NCBI GenBank assembly: GCA_023451915.1
Contig: JAEXXS010000038.1
Location: 1 to 5,182, forward strand
Reading direction: 5' to 3'
DNA length: 5,182 nt
From: Pseudomonadota bacterium
Lineage (GTDB): Bacteria; Pseudomonadota; Alphaproteobacteria; Rhizobiales; Rhizobiaceae
Positions 1 through 5,182 of the stretch are shown here, one piece after another; position 1 is the first letter of the stretch; the number at the start of each line of letters is the position of its first letter. The position numbers and the translations under genes were made by a program. The notes under the pieces were generated by a model that was not told where the DNA came from, did not search any database, and saw nothing but the letters and a program-made list of their open reading frames with translations.

Positions 1-20
1 TAAAGATGTTTCAATCTGAA

Positions 21-48
21 TTGCACGGCTGTGCAGAAAAAATAAAAA
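21..48 (+). promoter_or_regulatory. Candidate operon promoter with overlapping inverted-repeat operator
   Basis: A TTGCAC hexamer at 21-26 resembles a sigma-70 -35 box. It lies 16 bases before TAAAAA at 43-48, a weak -10 match. The inverted repeat TGCAC-GGCT-GTGCA at 22-35 sits on the -35 box and the spacer, where a repressor would block polymerase. The start of transcription would fall near 55, leaving a short leader before the ribosome binding site at 63-70. LacI-family proteins bind short palindromes of about this size, and such a regulator is encoded at the end of the operon, so pairing the two is a reasonable inference. However, the centre is GC and not the family's usual CG, and a 5+5 repeat can occur by chance. 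The leftmost 20 bases show nothing else I can name. Confidence 0.35.
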
Positions 49-62
49 CAGCCGGCGATCCT

Positions 63-70
63 GGGGAGGA
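63..70 (+). promoter_or_regulatory. Strong ribosome binding site that fixes the ATPase start
   Basis: GGGGAGGA lies seven bases before the ATG at 78, a close match to the anti-Shine-Dalgarno target at ideal spacing. The same frame is open back to an ATG at 6, but that ATG has no room in the window for a visible binding site. It would also add 24 residues with no similarity to the start of ABC ATPases. This supports translation from 78. Confidence 0.85.
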
Positions 71-77
71 GACGCCT

Positions 78-1148
78 ATGCCAGCTTTTCTGGAGGTGGC
101 GAGCGCGCGCGTTCGTTATGGCAATAATGAGGTTCTCAAAGGGGTAGACCTGTCGGTCCGCAAAGGCGAATTTGTTGCGCTGCTCGGATCGTCAGGTTGT
201 GGAAAAACAACCTTGCTGCGTGCAATCGCTGGTTTCAATACCCCCACCAGCGGTGCGATCAAGGTCAACGGCGCGGACGTAACCCGCCTGCCGCCAGACA
301 AGCGCGGCATGGCGCTCGTCTTCCAGTCCTATGCGCTGTGGCCGCACATGACGGTTGCGCAGAATATCGGTTATGGGCTGCGTATTCGTGGCATCGCAAA
401 AGACACAATCAAGCAGAAGGTGCAGGACGTAGCCCGCCTGCTTGGCCTTGATGCATTGCTTGAAAGAAAGCCTGCGGCCCTATCCGGCGGCCAGCGCCAG
501 CGCGTCGCGCTTGGTCGTGCATTGGCCATCCAGCCGGATATCCTGCTTCTTGACGAGCCCCTCTCCAATCTCGATGCGCGTATTCGTCTGTCGGTGCGCC
601 ATGAAATCAGCGCCCTGCAGCGCCGTTTGGGCATTACGGCGGTTCACGTCACGCATGACCGCGAAGAGGCGATGGTGATGGCCGACAGGATCGTCATTCT
701 CAACAATGGCGAGATCGCCCAGGCTGGCGCACCGGAAGAGGTTTACAACCACCCGGCGTCTGATTTCGTGGCCGCCTTCATGGGCGCGGAAAACCTCATC
801 GAACTGCCGGTTGCGGTCAAAGCTGACCGGATTGAAATCGCTGCAGGCGCGCATAACAAGGCGAGCACCATTCCAGCCGGGAGAAGAAACCTTTCCGATG
901 GAATCGCTTCCGCGCGTTTTCGCAGTGAAGCCGCTCAACTCGCAAATCCCGGCGCACGGCACGATAACGCACCCGCCCTCGTTCTGACGGGCAAGGTTGA
1001 ACAGACCAGCTATCCCGGCGGTCTATGGCGTCACATGGTGCGTATTGGTGAGCATCACATCATGGTCGACGCACAGGAAAGCCATCAGCCTGGCACGGAT
1101 GTCGAAGTTCATATACCCGACCAGGCACTGTTTTTGTTCGACAAATAG
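78..1148 (+). CDS. ABC transporter ATP-binding protein, PotA/FbpC/MalK-like
   Basis: A cytoplasmic ATPase that powers solute import, working as a dimer under the two permeases encoded downstream. From the ATG at 78 it has 356 residues, a normal length for importer ATPases with a C-terminal extension. All catalytic motifs are intact: Walker A G37-SSGCGK-T44, Q-loop Q83 (VFQSYALWPHMTV), signature L135-SGGQ-139, Walker B I155-LLLDE-160 with catalytic E160, D-loop S163-NLD-166, and switch histidine H193 in VTHDREEA. Residues from about 235 onward form the C-terminal TOBE-type domain, which in this family contacts regulators or senses substrate; LTGKVEQTSYPGG, roughly at residues 304-316, looks like the start of a TOBE repeat. 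It is the first gene in the visible operon and is separated from the binding-protein gene by 165 bases. The family is certain, but the substrate cannot be read from this subunit because polyamine, iron, sugar and phosphonate ATPases look alike. Confidence 0.95.
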   Translation: MPAFLEVASARVRYGNNEVLKGVDLSVRKGEFVALLGSSGCGKTTLLRAIAGFNTPTSGAIKVNGADVTRLPPDKRGMALVFQSYALWPHMTVAQNIGYGLRIRGIAKDTIKQKVQDVARLLGLDALLERKPAALSGGQRQRVALGRALAIQPDILLLDEPLSNLDARIRLSVRHEISALQRRLGITAVHVTHDREEAMVMADRIVILNNGEIAQAGAPEEVYNHPASDFVAAFMGAENLIELPVAVKADRIEIAAGAHNKASTIPAGRRNLSDGIASARFRSEAAQLANPGARHDNAPALVLTGKVEQTSYPGGLWRHMVRIGEHHIMVDAQESHQPGTDVEVHIPDQALFLFDK

Positions 1149-1163
1149 CCACGCAACCGCATC

Positions 1164-1186
1164 GCCGGGCAGCGTTTCGGCCCGGC
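1164..1186 (+). repeat. Intergenic hairpin 1 after the ATPase gene
   Basis: GCCGGGC at 1164-1170 pairs perfectly with GCCCGGC at 1180-1186 across a nine-base loop. It begins 15 bases after the ATPase stop. No run of T follows, so it is not a standard intrinsic terminator. In an operon such a hairpin would more plausibly protect or bound the upstream message. Confidence 0.6.
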
Positions 1187-1197
1187 CATTGTCATTA

Positions 1198-1221
1198 CTG
1201 CGGGCTTCAAACGGCCCGCAG
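1198..1221 (+). repeat. Intergenic hairpin 2 before the binding-protein gene
   Basis: CTGCGGGC at 1198-1205 pairs perfectly with GCCCGCAG at 1214-1221 across an eight-base loop. It follows hairpin 1 by 11 bases. The 3' arm of hairpin 1 (GCCCG, 1180-1184) can also pair with the 5' arm of this one (CGGGC, 1201-1205), so the two hairpins could compete with an alternative fold. No T-run follows, so termination here is not supported. Confidence 0.6.
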
Positions 1222-1249
1222 CCACCCAGAAATTCCCGATGAAGCAACA

Positions 1250-1264
1250 GGATGCCAGGCATCC
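1250..1264 (+). repeat. Palindrome GGATGCC-A-GGCATCC upstream of the binding-protein gene
   Basis: This is a perfect 7+7 inverted repeat around a single central A, ending 38 bases before the ribosome binding site at 1303-1307. In RNA it could fold as a six-pair stem with a three-base loop; in DNA it could be a protein site. Its outer GGATGC/GCATCC arms recur in the large hairpin after the binding-protein gene (2459-2486). A LacI-family site normally has an even, CG-centred symmetry, so I favour an RNA structure over an operator. Confidence 0.5.
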
Positions 1265-1302
1265 CAATCGCAATCCACAAAACCGGTCCATCCGGATTTA
1301 AC

Positions 1303-1307
1303 AGGAG
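1303..1307 (+). promoter_or_regulatory. Ribosome binding site of the substrate-binding protein gene
   Basis: AGGAG lies six bases before the ATG at 1314. The ATG is followed at once by a convincing signal peptide, so binding site and protein agree on this start. Confidence 0.85.
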
Positions 1308-1313
1308 TTTTTC

Positions 1314-2447
1314 ATGAGAACGATCCTGAAAGCAGCAGTGGTGCTCGGTCTTACCGTGGCCCCAGCATCTGCCGACGAACTGACGGTGCTTACCGCCGGC
1401 GATCAGAACATGGTCGATTACGTGAACCAATATCTCGGACCATTGTTCGAGAAGGAAAATCCGGGCACGACAGTGCGCGTTGTCGGCACCGGCCCCGGTG
1501 ATGCGGGTTCGCAGAAGATTCTCGAGCGTTTCGAAGCTCAGTCGAAGGCTGGCGTTGAAAAGTGGGATACGGATGTTGCCGTCATCCATGAAAAATTTGC
1601 CGGTCCAATGGTCACCGGCAAATTCCTGGAAAACTATCGCGGCAAGATCGAAACCGGCAAGCTGGTAACCCGCGACAATGCCAAGATGGCGCTCGGCACC
1701 AATGTCGAAGGCTATGTCATGCCTATGTTCAACAGCCAGACCGCGCTTGCCTATAATCCGGCGCTCGTTCCAACACCGCCGAAGAGCTACGACGAACTCG
1801 TCACCTGGGCCAAGGAAAATCCGAAGCAATTCGGTTATAACGGCATCAAGGGCGGCGCTTCGGGCGTCAGCTTCGTGATGGGCTGGATTTATGCCTATGG
1901 CGGCGACGCCAACAAGCTGCAGCAGGGACCGTTCGAAGAAGGCGAAGCCAAGAACTGGGACAAGGCTTTCGCATCGCTGAAGGAGTTCACCAAAAACGCA
2001 ACTCTGACGCCCGGCAATGCCGGAACGCTCGACATGCTGAGCCGTGGTGAAATCGCCATGGGGCCGGTCTGGGTGGATATGTTCTATTCGTGGAAAGCGA
2101 ATGGCCAGCTGCCGCCGGAAATGAAGCTTGTTCTGCCCGAGCCGGGCATGCCGGGCCAGCCGATGCATTATGTGATCCCGGAAAAGAGCGCGCATAAGGA
2201 ACTGGCCGAAAAGTTCGTGGCGCTCGCAACCAGCCCCAAGGTTCAGGCTGAAGGCATCGTGAAGCGCTTCAACTGGTATCCGGGTATCGACGCCGACAAC
2301 GTGAAGTCGGAACTCGATGCCGACACCTGGAACAAGCTTTTCACCGATATCTCGGCTGACGATCTGGGCAAACTCGGCAAGTCCTTCCCGATTGCTCCAT
2401 ACAACACTGCCATTCTCGAAGCCTATGAACGTCAGGTAGGCAACTGA
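1314..2447 (+). CDS. Periplasmic extracellular solute-binding protein of an ABC importer
   Basis: Captures the transported solute in the periplasm and hands it to the permease pair. The product has 377 residues. Residues 1-20 form a short Sec signal peptide: charged MRTILK, a hydrophobic core, and A18-S-A20 before a cut ahead of D21, leaving about 357 mature residues. There is no lipobox cysteine, and no cysteine at all, so it should be a soluble periplasmic protein. The mature part looks like the family 1/8 solute-binding fold: an ELTVLTAG opening strand, N140-SQTALAYN-148 (the usual first crossover stretch after which such proteins show 'YN'), T164-WAKENP-170, and the aromatic segments W253-VDMFYSW and N320-WYPG, which may line the binding cleft. 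It is preceded by a 165-base gap with hairpins and followed by a strong hairpin, consistent with a transcript tuned for more binding protein than permease. It ends with adjacent in-frame stops TGA TAA. The class is firm; the ligand is unknown. Confidence 0.92.
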   Translation: MRTILKAAVVLGLTVAPASADELTVLTAGDQNMVDYVNQYLGPLFEKENPGTTVRVVGTGPGDAGSQKILERFEAQSKAGVEKWDTDVAVIHEKFAGPMVTGKFLENYRGKIETGKLVTRDNAKMALGTNVEGYVMPMFNSQTALAYNPALVPTPPKSYDELVTWAKENPKQFGYNGIKGGASGVSFVMGWIYAYGGDANKLQQGPFEEGEAKNWDKAFASLKEFTKNATLTPGNAGTLDMLSRGEIAMGPVWVDMFYSWKANGQLPPEMKLVLPEPGMPGQPMHYVIPEKSAHKELAEKFVALATSPKVQAEGIVKRFNWYPGIDADNVKSELDADTWNKLFTDISADDLGKLGKSFPIAPYNTAILEAYERQVGN

Positions 2448-2456
2448 TAACCGCTT

Positions 2457-2488
2457 TGCCGGATGCGCCATCTGTGGCGCATCCGGTA
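2457..2488 (+). repeat. Strong perfect hairpin between binding-protein and permease genes
   Basis: CCGGATGCGCCA at 2459-2470 pairs base for base with TGGCGCATCCGG at 2475-2486 around the four-base loop TCTG. A G:U and a T:A pair extend it to 2457-2488. It starts nine bases after the binding-protein stop and occupies about half of the 66-base gap. A run of four T appears only at 2497-2500, about ten bases past the stem, so full termination is unlikely because the permeases need the same message. In other transport operons, such as malE-malF in enteric bacteria, hairpins in this position protect the upstream binding-protein message and reduce downstream expression. The same role is inferred here. 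Confidence 0.88.
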
Positions 2489-2503
2489 TTCCATCGTTTT
2501 CAT

Positions 2504-2507
2504 GAGG
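2504..2507 (+). promoter_or_regulatory. Ribosome binding site that fixes the first permease start
   Basis: GAGG lies six bases before the ATG at 2514. Two in-frame ATGs lie upstream. The one at 2463 is buried inside the strong hairpin and the one at 2502 has no purine-rich sequence before it. The start at 2514 gives MSPRLTG followed directly by the first membrane helix, which is normal for such permeases. Confidence 0.75.
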
Positions 2508-2513
2508 TCTCGA

Positions 2514-3338
2514 ATGTCGCCAAGACTGACGGGTTTACTGCTGGTCGCCCCCGCATTGGCGATCGTTGTGGTATTGTTCATCGTGCCGTTGTTCGGCGCG
2601 CTCACCGGTGCATTTTATGTTTCCGGACAATGGGGCTTCGGCAATTTCACCAAGACATTCGAGCTTTATTCAAGCGACATCCTGTTCACACTGGTGATTG
2701 TCGTGCTGTCGTCAGTGCTGATTGCGCTGCTTTCCATTGCGATTGGCGGTTATCTGACGCTCGGCTCCAATCCACGTGCGGTTGCCGTGCTACGCTGGCT
2801 TTATCGCTGGCCTTTGTTCATTCCGTTTATCGTTGTGGGCCAGATATTGCGGACTTTTCTCGCCAAGAACGGTCTGATGAATAGCCTTCTGTTCGAAACC
2901 GGCATATTAACGCCATTGCAGGCGATGAGCTTTCTTGACTGGCGCGGCATCACCATCGCATTCGTTTGGAAACAGACCCCGTTCGTCACCCTGCTTCTGG
3001 CAGGAGCCATGGCCTCTCTCGACAGAAGCACCATTGAATCCGCCCGCAATCTGGGCGCAGGACGCCTGCGCATCCTGATCGAGATCGTTCTGCCACAGGT
3101 GCGCCAGACGCTTCTCGTGGGCCTTATCCTGAGCTTTGTGACCATGATGTCGGTGCTGTCCGTGCCGCTGATGATCAACGCGCAATCACCAACCATGATC
3201 ACCGCGAATATGGCCTTCCGCATCAACGCCTATGGCGATTACGGGGTCGCGAATGCGCTCGGCACGATTTCGCTGCTGATGACCAGTCTGGTGGCGTGGA
3301 TCTATCTGCGCCAGACCATGAGGGAGCACGGCAAATGA
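2514..3338 (+). CDS. ABC transporter permease, PotB-like, first channel subunit
   Basis: An inner-membrane protein forming half of the solute channel. From the ATG at 2514 it has 274 residues, typical for the binding-protein-dependent permease family (BPD_transp_1). Six likely membrane helices are seen at about 8-30, 57-78, 93-113, 146-168, 199-220 and 245-266. The cytoplasmic coupling loop that docks on the ATPase is present as E175-SARNLGAGRLRI with I191-VLP-194 closing it; the first Ala of the classic EAA motif is Ser here, a mild change that occurs in the family. Overall spacing and the loop sequence resemble PotB-type subunits more than the larger MalF-type sugar subunits. It lies 66 bases after the binding-protein gene, beyond a strong hairpin, and its last codons overlap the next permease start, so the two subunits are probably made in equal amounts by coupled translation. 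Substrate is not evident. Confidence 0.92.
   Translation: MSPRLTGLLLVAPALAIVVVLFIVPLFGALTGAFYVSGQWGFGNFTKTFELYSSDILFTLVIVVLSSVLIALLSIAIGGYLTLGSNPRAVAVLRWLYRWPLFIPFIVVGQILRTFLAKNGLMNSLLFETGILTPLQAMSFLDWRGITIAFVWKQTPFVTLLLAGAMASLDRSTIESARNLGAGRLRILIEIVLPQVRQTLLVGLILSFVTMMSVLSVPLMINAQSPTMITANMAFRINAYGDYGVANALGTISLLMTSLVAWIYLRQTMREHGK
3321..3338 (+). promoter_or_regulatory. Ribosome binding site and ATGA start-stop overlap between permeases
   Basis: AGGGAG at 3321-3326 lies eight bases before the ATG at 3335, which overlaps the TGA of the first permease (3336-3338) in the sequence ATGA. This is a common arrangement for translational coupling. An in-frame ATG at 3296 would give a longer product, but the extra 13 residues lie within the upstream gene and do not look like a permease start. 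Confidence 0.8.
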
Positions 3339-4147
3339 GCACCACCTTCGACTGGCGCTGGATTCCGCGCGGTATCATCCTTGGCCTTCTGGCCTTCGCA
3401 ATCTTCGGCCCGCTGGCCAATCTGCTTCTGTGGGCGGTTGCGGAACGCTGGTATTTTCCCCATACGCTGCCACTGCAATATGGTTTCTCGTTCTGGGCCA
3501 ATGTCTTCTCGCCGCGCGGCAATGCGCTGTCGTCACTCGGAACCAGTGTCGTCATCGCGATCCTGACCGTGATCGTCTCGCTGGGGCTGGCCATTCCCGC
3601 GGGCTATGCGCTGGCACGGCTGAAACTGCCATTTCGTGGCCTGATCTTGCTGACGCTTCTGATCCCGCAGGCCTTTCCCAACCTGCCGGTCTATGTGAAC
3701 ATCGCGCAGATGTTCTATTCGTTCGGCCTCAACGGCACGATCCTTGGCGTGGTGCTGGTGCATGTCACGCACGGGCTTGTCTATGCGGTCTGGATTGCAA
3801 CCGCTGCTTTCTCGGCCATCGACATCGAGCTTGAAGAAGCGGCGCGTTCGATGGGCGCTTCCGCGCTGAAAACCTTCTTCGACATCACATTGCCCATCGC
3901 CGCACCGGGGCTGTTGGCAAGCGCGATCTTCGTTTTCCTGGAATCGCTGGACGAATTTACCGGCACCTATTTCGTGGGCGCGCCAGACATTTCCACGCTG
4001 CCGCTCTTGCTCTATACGGCAAGCTCCGGCGGCAATTATCAGATTGCATCGATCAGCGCGCTGATACTGCTTGTGCCGTCGATTGCTTTCATGTTCGTTG
4101 TCGAGCGGTTCCTCCGCGCCGATGTTCTTTCGAAAGTGGGACGCTAG
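3335..4147 (+). CDS. ABC transporter permease, PotC-like, second channel subunit
   Basis: The second inner-membrane channel subunit, 270 residues from the ATG at 3335. Likely membrane helices are at about 13-33, 70-92, 103-121, 134-157, 192-212 and 238-260. The ATPase-coupling loop is a textbook E168-AARSMGASALKTFF ending I184-TLP-187. Other family marks are G90-YALARLKLPFRG after the second helix and the segment E203-SLDEFTGTYFVG followed by ISTLPLLLYT. That last segment is similar in layout to the 'DDF...FF..G....LPL.IY' region of PotC/PotI polyamine permeases and is the main reason to place the pair in the polyamine/opine/phosphonate branch and not the maltose branch. This assignment is from memory of family patterns. 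The gene overlaps the previous permease by four bases and ends two bases before the regulator gene, so all three should be on one message. Confidence 0.92.
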   Translation: MSTTFDWRWIPRGIILGLLAFAIFGPLANLLLWAVAERWYFPHTLPLQYGFSFWANVFSPRGNALSSLGTSVVIAILTVIVSLGLAIPAGYALARLKLPFRGLILLTLLIPQAFPNLPVYVNIAQMFYSFGLNGTILGVVLVHVTHGLVYAVWIATAAFSAIDIELEEAARSMGASALKTFFDITLPIAAPGLLASAIFVFLESLDEFTGTYFVGAPDISTLPLLLYTASSGGNYQIASISALILLVPSIAFMFVVERFLRADVLSKVGR

Positions 4148-4149
4148 AA

Positions 4150-5182
4150 ATGGCTCAGCAAGATAACGATGCCAATGGTGGCCCACGCTTTATCAGCGCC
4201 CATGAAGTGGCGCAGGAGGCCGGCGTCTCGCGTTCCGCCGTTTCCCGCACTTTCACACCGGGCGCGAGCGTTTCGGCTGCCACCCGCGAGAAAGTTCTCA
4301 AAGCTGCCGACAAGCTTGGCTATCAGGTCAATGATCTTGCACGCGGGCTTCTCGCCCACCGCAGCCGCATCGTCGGCATGATCGCTGCCGATCCCGACAG
4401 TCCTTTCCGGGCGCGCCAGATCGCCACCCTTTCCAGACGCCTTGCAGCGCGGGGCAATGTGCCAGTGCTGATACCAACCGGCCAGCATGGCGAAAACCTT
4501 TCTGCCGCCCACGAAGCGCTGCTGCGCTATCGGGCGGAAGCGACCGTGGTTCTGTCGGGGATGCCGTCCTCGTCCTTTGTTGAACTCGCACAGCGAAACG
4601 GCCAGCCGCTCATTCTTGTCGGCAGAACTGAGGCTGGAGCAGACCATGTTCACGCCAACAACAAGCTTGCGGCGGAAACGGCTGTCGATGTGTTCGCAGC
4701 GCGGGGTTTTAAAAAGCTTGGCCTGATCACATCCAATGTCGGCAGCTACAGCCTCGTGGAACGCGAGCAGGCATTTATCGCAAAAGCAAACAGCCTCGGT
4801 CTCCCCGTCGTCATCCAGCGGGGCGAACTGACGGATTATGACAGCGGGTTCGCCGCCGGTTCCCTGCTGCTCGGCGACAATGACCGGGTGGAGGCCGTGC
4901 TGTGCGTCAACGATCTGATGGCGTTTGGTCTGATGGACTGCGCGCGTGATGTCTATAATCTCAGCATTCCCGACGATCTTTCGATCATCGGCTTCGACAA
5001 TGTGGCCGAGGCGCGCTGGGGTGCCTATCGTTTGACGACATTCGATCAGAATGCGGAGCGCCTGTCGGCAGAGATCGTTCGCCTGCTCGATGAACGGGAA
5101 AATGCGCCCAACGAGCCGCCGCAGACCGTTGTGCTCGATATGCCGCTCATTCTGCGCGGCAGCGTGCGGCCATTGAAAACAG
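4150..5182 (+). CDS. LacI-family transcriptional regulator, 3' end cut by window edge
   Basis: A DNA-binding repressor with a sugar-binding-protein-like sensor domain. 344 residues are visible and no stop is reached; family members usually run about 330-350, so only a few residues should be missing. The helix-turn-helix spans about F14-F35, with recognition helix V26-SRSAVSR-33. R28, S29 and R33 occupy the places of LacI Y17, Q18 and R22. S42, T45 and R46 match LacI's VSAKTR. The hinge is Y58-QVNDLARGL-67, with the usual proline replaced by V60 but A64 and L67 kept. The sensor domain shows conserved R205 (VEREQAF), N254-D255 with A258 and G260 (VNDLMAFG), and I279-IGFDN-284. D255 and R205 are ligand-contact positions in the family. 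The start is the first in-frame ATG, two bases after the permease stop, with a weak GTGGGA binding site at 4136-4141, so translation is probably coupled. It likely controls this operon, and thereby itself; the effector is unknown. Confidence 0.93.
   Translation, partial: MAQQDNDANGGPRFISAHEVAQEAGVSRSAVSRTFTPGASVSAATREKVLKAADKLGYQVNDLARGLLAHRSRIVGMIAADPDSPFRARQIATLSRRLAARGNVPVLIPTGQHGENLSAAHEALLRYRAEATVVLSGMPSSSFVELAQRNGQPLILVGRTEAGADHVHANNKLAAETAVDVFAARGFKKLGLITSNVGSYSLVEREQAFIAKANSLGLPVVIQRGELTDYDSGFAAGSLLLGDNDRVEAVLCVNDLMAFGLMDCARDVYNLSIPDDLSIIGFDNVAEARWGAYRLTTFDQNAERLSAEIVRLLDERENAPNEPPQTVVLDMPLILRGSVRPLKT

Noticed and set aside
22..48. The left-edge inverted repeat with the A-rich stretch as a terminator of an upstream gene
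   Set aside because: A plus-strand terminator needs T, not A, after the stem, and a minus-strand one would need the A-run on the other side of the stem.
480..962. A 160-codon minus-strand open frame opposite the ATPase gene
   Set aside because: In register with the sense gene, which has every ABC ATPase motif. This is a by-product of codon bias.
1189..1217. TTGTCA at 1189-1194 as a -35 box for an internal promoter of the binding-protein gene
   Set aside because: The expected -10 position about 17 bases later is CGGCCC within a hairpin arm, with no TATAAT-like sequence at any usual spacing.
1023..2471. A 482-codon open frame on the minus strand opposite the binding-protein gene
   Set aside because: Its codons are exactly in register with those of the sense gene, so a stop would need TTA, CTA or TCA in the sense strand, which are rare in this codon usage. 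It has no domain pattern, and the sense strand carries a signal peptide and a recognisable family.
2457..2500. The intergenic hairpin as a full intrinsic terminator
   Set aside because: The T-run is only four bases and begins about ten bases after the stem. The permease genes downstream have no evident promoter of their own and need read-through.
4127..4136. CTTTCGAAAG, a perfect 10-base palindrome with central CG just before the regulator gene, considered as an autoregulatory LacI-type operator
   Set aside because: Palindromes of this length are expected several times by chance in 5 kb. It lies inside the permease coding sequence and does not resemble the left-edge inverted repeat.
3533..4186. 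A 217-codon minus-strand open frame opposite the second permease
   Set aside because: It is also in register with the sense codons, and its product is rich in H, Q, R and D, as expected from the complement of membrane-protein codons. No start signal or family resemblance is seen.
4144..4653. A 169-codon minus-strand open frame opposite the LacI-type gene
   Set aside because: In register with the sense frame, which shows a full helix-turn-helix and hinge. No independent evidence of coding.

Overview
The window holds a compact, single-strand (+) transport operon, most likely from an alphaproteobacterium of the Brucella/Ochrobactrum group or a nearby member of the Hyphomicrobiales. That placement rests on overall protein style, moderately high G+C and codon choice (TTA, CTA and TCA are very rare). 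It is an impression from reading; no search was run.

Layout: 1-77 is a short leader with a candidate promoter overlapped by a small inverted repeat. 78-1148 encodes an ABC transporter ATPase. 1149-1313 is a non-coding gap with two G+C-rich hairpins and a third palindrome. 1314-2447 encodes the periplasmic substrate-binding protein. 2448-2513 is a short gap that is mostly one very strong perfect hairpin. 2514-3338 and 3335-4147 encode two inner-membrane permeases that overlap by four bases (ATGA). From 4150 to the right edge runs a LacI-family regulator whose stop codon lies just outside the window. No gene-free stretch exceeds 300 bases.

How it works together: the binding protein captures a solute in the periplasm and delivers it to a channel made of the two permeases, and an ATPase dimer drives import. 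The LacI-type protein, two bases downstream of the last permease gene, probably represses the operon, including itself, until the solute or a derivative is present. The permeases look more like the PotB/PotC (polyamine, opine, phosphonate) branch than the sugar (MalF/MalG) branch, whereas a LacI regulator suggests a sugar-like effector. A sugar derivative, such as a sugar phosphate or an opine/Amadori-type compound, would reconcile the two, but the sequence alone does not identify the substrate.

Nothing here is clearly a new kind of system. The most notable non-coding signals are the 12-bp perfect hairpin between the binding-protein and permease genes, the hairpin cluster before the binding-protein gene, and the candidate operator at the left edge. 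For three genes the longest open frame begins upstream of the better-supported start; the starts used here follow ribosome binding sites.
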